Positions 62,110 to 64,000 of a DNA stretch of 64,000 nucleotides are shown here, one piece after another. The position numbers were made by a program, and so were the translations under genes. The notes below the pieces were generated by a model. That model worked only from the letters and a program-made list of their open reading frames with translations. It was not told the origin of the DNA and did not search any database. This DNA is from Aliiroseovarius pelagivivens. Its GTDB lineage: Bacteria > Pseudomonadota > Alphaproteobacteria > Rhodobacterales > Rhodobacteraceae. The stretch covers positions 2,294,001 through 2,358,000 of the forward strand of contig NZ_OMOI01000001.1 of the NCBI RefSeq assembly GCF_900302485.1, written 5' to 3'. Position 1 is the stretch's first letter. Every line of letters begins with the position of its first letter.

Positions 62110-64000
62110 TTATTTCCCTTCAATAGTCAGCGCAGCATCAACCAGCGCTTCTTGTTGTGCTTTGTGGGTCGATGCCAGACCCGTTGCAGGTGAGGCCGCA
62201 GCCGGACGACCAGCATAGACCGGACGCGTGTGCTTCGAGCCAATGCGGGTCAGCACCCATTCAATATTCGGTTCGACGAAAGTCCACGAACCTTGGTTTT
62301 TCGGTTCTTCCTGACACCAGACGATTTCCGCCTGCTTGAAGCGCTCCAGTTCCTTGACACAGGACATGGCCGGGAACGGGTAGAACTGCTCAAGACGCAG
62401 GATATAGACGTCGTTGATGCCGCGCTTGTCGCGCTCTTCCAGCAGGTCGTAGTAGACCTTTCCCGAGCACATCACGACGCGCTTGATCTTGTCGTCCTTG
62501 ACCAGCTTGGCCTCGGAGCGACCGGTGCCATTGTCACGGTCGCCATCATCCCACAGCACGCGGTGGAAACTGGAACCTTCGGTGAAGTCCTTGGCGTCCG
62601 ACACGCAGAGCTTGTGGCGCAGAAGCGATTTCGGCGTCATCATGATCAGAGGCTTACGATAGCCGCGATGCAGCTGACGGCGCAGGATGTGGAAATAGTT
62701 GGCCGGAGTCGAGCAGTTCGCCACGATCCAGTTGTCGCCACCACACATCTGCAGGAAACGCTCCAGACGGGCCGAGCTGTGTTCCGGTCCCTGCCCTTCG
62801 AAACCGTGCGGCAGAAGAACGGTCAGACCGGACATACGCAGCCATTTCGATTCACCCGATGAGATGAACTGGTCGAACATGATCTGAGCACCGTTGGCGA
62901 AGTCGCCAAACTGGGCTTCCCACATCACCAGCGCGTTGGGTTCGGCCAGCGAATAGCCATACTCAAAGCCCAGCACCGCGTATTCCGACAGCATCGAGTC
63001 GATAACTTCGTAGTGGGCCTGGCCCTCGCGGATGTTGTTCAGCGGATAGTAGCGTTCCTCGTTGTCCTGATTGATCAGACCCGAGTGACGCTGCGAGAAC
63101 GTACCGCGCGTACAGTCTTGGCCAGACAGGCGCACTGGAAAGCCTTCGGTCAGAAGCGAGCCAAAGGCCAATGCTTCTGCGGTCGCCCAGTCAAAACCGG
63201 TGCCGTTTTCAAACATCTTGGCTTTGGTGTCCAAAAGACGCCCAACGGTCTTGTGCATCGGGAAGTTGTCCGGCGCAGTCGACAGAGCTTTGCCAACCTC
63301 GGTGAAGGTTTCAGTCGAAATCTCAGTCTTGCCGCGCTGGTATTCGTCGCGGTTGCGATCAAGGTGCGACCAACGCCCATCCAGCCAGTCAGCCTTGTTG
63401 GGCTTATAGTCTTTCCCGGCTTCAAATTCGGCGTTCATGTGGGCCTGGAAGGCCGCTTTCATGTCCTCGATTTCACCTTCCGGGATCAGGCCATCCTTGA
63501 CCAGACGTTCAGTATAAAGCTGCAGCGTCGTCTTATGCTTCTTGATGTTCTTGTACATCATCGGGTTGGTGAACATCGGCTCGTCGCCTTCGTTGTGACC
63601 AAACCGGCGATAGCAGAAGATGTCCAGAACCACGTCTTTGTGGAATTTCTGACGGAACTCGGTCGCAACGCGGGCAGCGTGCACCACGGCTTCCGGGTCA
63701 TCGCCATTCACGTGGAAGATCGGCGCTTCCACCATCAGGGCAATATCCGTCGGATAGGGCGACGAACGGCTGAAATGCGGTGCGGTGGTGAAGCCGATCT
63801 GGTTGTTCACCACGATATGCATCGTGCCACCGGTCTTGTGACCAACAAGGCCCGACAGACCGAAGCCTTCAGCGACAACACCCTGACCTGCAAAGGCCGC
63901 ATCGCCGTGCAGAAGGATCGGCAGAACCTGATCGCGATCCACGTCGTTCATCTGTTCTTGCTTGGCGCGGACCTTACCCAGCACAACCGGGTTCACGGCC
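62110..64000 (-). CDS. odhA: 2-oxoglutarate dehydrogenase E1 component (partial, N-terminus outside window)
   Basis: The C-terminal 629 residues of E1, the thiamine-dependent decarboxylase of the TCA cycle; the frame stays open to the right edge. The segment TGGTMHIVVNNQIGFTT near the visible start, HNEGDEP and the QDCTRGTFSQRHSGL region are typical of the enzyme. A full-length protein would have about 985 residues, so roughly one third is missing. It is the upstream gene of the odhA-odhB-lpd operon. Confidence 0.95.
   Translation of the reverse strand, partial: AVNPVVLGKVRAKQEQMNDVDRDQVLPILLHGDAAFAGQGVVAEGFGLSGLVGHKTGGTMHIVVNNQIGFTTAPHFSRSSPYPTDIALMVEAPIFHVNGDDPEAVVHAARVATEFRQKFHKDVVLDIFCYRRFGHNEGDEPMFTNPMMYKNIKKHKTTLQLYTERLVKDGLIPEGEIEDMKAAFQAHMNAEFEAGKDYKPNKADWLDGRWSHLDRNRDEYQRGKTEISTETFTEVGKALSTAPDNFPMHKTVGRLLDTKAKMFENGTGFDWATAEALAFGSLLTEGFPVRLSGQDCTRGTFSQRHSGLINQDNEERYYPLNNIREGQAHYEVIDSMLSEYAVLGFEYGYSLAEPNALVMWEAQFGDFANGAQIMFDQFISSGESKWLRMSGLTVLLPHGFEGQGPEHSSARLERFLQMCGGDNWIVANCSTPANYFHILRRQLHRGYRKPLIMMTPKSLLRHKLCVSDAKDFTEGSSFHRVLWDDGDRDNGTGRSEAKLVKDDKIKRVVMCSGKVYYDLLEERDKRGINDVYILRLEQFYPFPAMSCVKELERFKQAEIVWCQEEPKNQGSWTFVEPNIEWVLTRIGSKHTRPVYAGRPAAASPATGLASTHKAQQEALVDAALTIEGK

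Noticed and set aside
60601..62193. A 530-codon open frame on the plus strand opposite odhB
   Set aside because: It mirrors the Ala/Pro-rich linkers and lipoyl domains of odhB; the translation has no recognisable domain.

Overview
The window looks like a chromosomal segment of a marine Roseobacter-group alphaproteobacterium (Rhodobacteraceae). This rests on gene content rather than on any marker gene: a 2,3-dihydroxypropane-1-sulfonate (DHPS) catabolic operon, a CuyA-type cysteate sulfo-lyase cluster, fused DctQM TRAP permeases, a long-form UrtB, a complete urea transporter and urease locus, and an OdhB with two lipoyl domains. No rRNA, CRISPR array or intact insertion sequence was seen.

Left part (1-11955): a minus-strand catabolic operon for a C3 sulfonate. 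It reads GMC oxidoreductase, TRAP binding protein, fused TRAP permease, DUF475/TerC-like membrane protein, HpsN, HpsO-like SDR, HpsP-like zinc dehydrogenase, universal stress protein, ComD and ComE. An IclR-type regulator is divergent at its head, with palindromes in the shared intergenic region. The logic is import of DHPS, interconversion of its enantiomers (HpsO/HpsP), oxidation to sulfolactate (HpsN), and decarboxylation of sulfopyruvate to sulfoacetaldehyde (ComDE). The sulfolactate dehydrogenase and a desulfonating enzyme are not in the window.

11956-16665: a frameshifted integrase remnant, then a minus-strand run of a DUF4386 membrane protein, an EamA exporter, a DsbA-family protein, WrbA and a LysR regulator. 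This resembles an ordinary redox/efflux cluster.

16691-28063: a second organosulfonate locus. A TauABC-like importer, whose permease carries an unusual inserted domain, is divergent from a LysR regulator. Behind it run a FAD/folate-type N-demethylase, CuyA, a DegT-family aminotransferase, an Asp/Glu-type racemase and a second HpsN/histidinol-dehydrogenase-like enzyme; the last four are tightly packed. I infer a route for an amino-alcohol sulfonate such as cysteinolate: oxidation to cysteate, racemisation, then elimination of sulfite and ammonia to pyruvate. An N-methylated substrate is possible.

28207-55430: two elements that appear to be inserted in tandem at the 3' end of a tRNA-Ala(GGC) gene. 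Three copies of the tRNA 3' segment (near 28.2, 36.9 and 55.4 kb) bound an 8.7-kb and an 18.5-kb segment. The junctions share flanks exactly as attL / attP-like / attR sites should. The first element carries three unfamiliar genes for exported proteins, including a 1,474-residue protein with seven TP-motif repeats and a C-terminal protein-kinase-like domain. The second carries an NMT1/Tau-type ABC transporter, urtABCDE, the ure operon with two uncommon small ORFs inside it, and a TetR / CPBP protease / serine hydrolase unit. No intact integrase is present in either.

55385-64000: core chromosome. It holds tRNA-Ala(GGC), a TIGR02300 acidic protein, a YgjP-like metallopeptidase, a GntR regulator, NhaA, and the end of the 2-oxoglutarate dehydrogenase operon (odhA, cut by the window edge, odhB, a small ORF and lpd) closed by a clear terminator.
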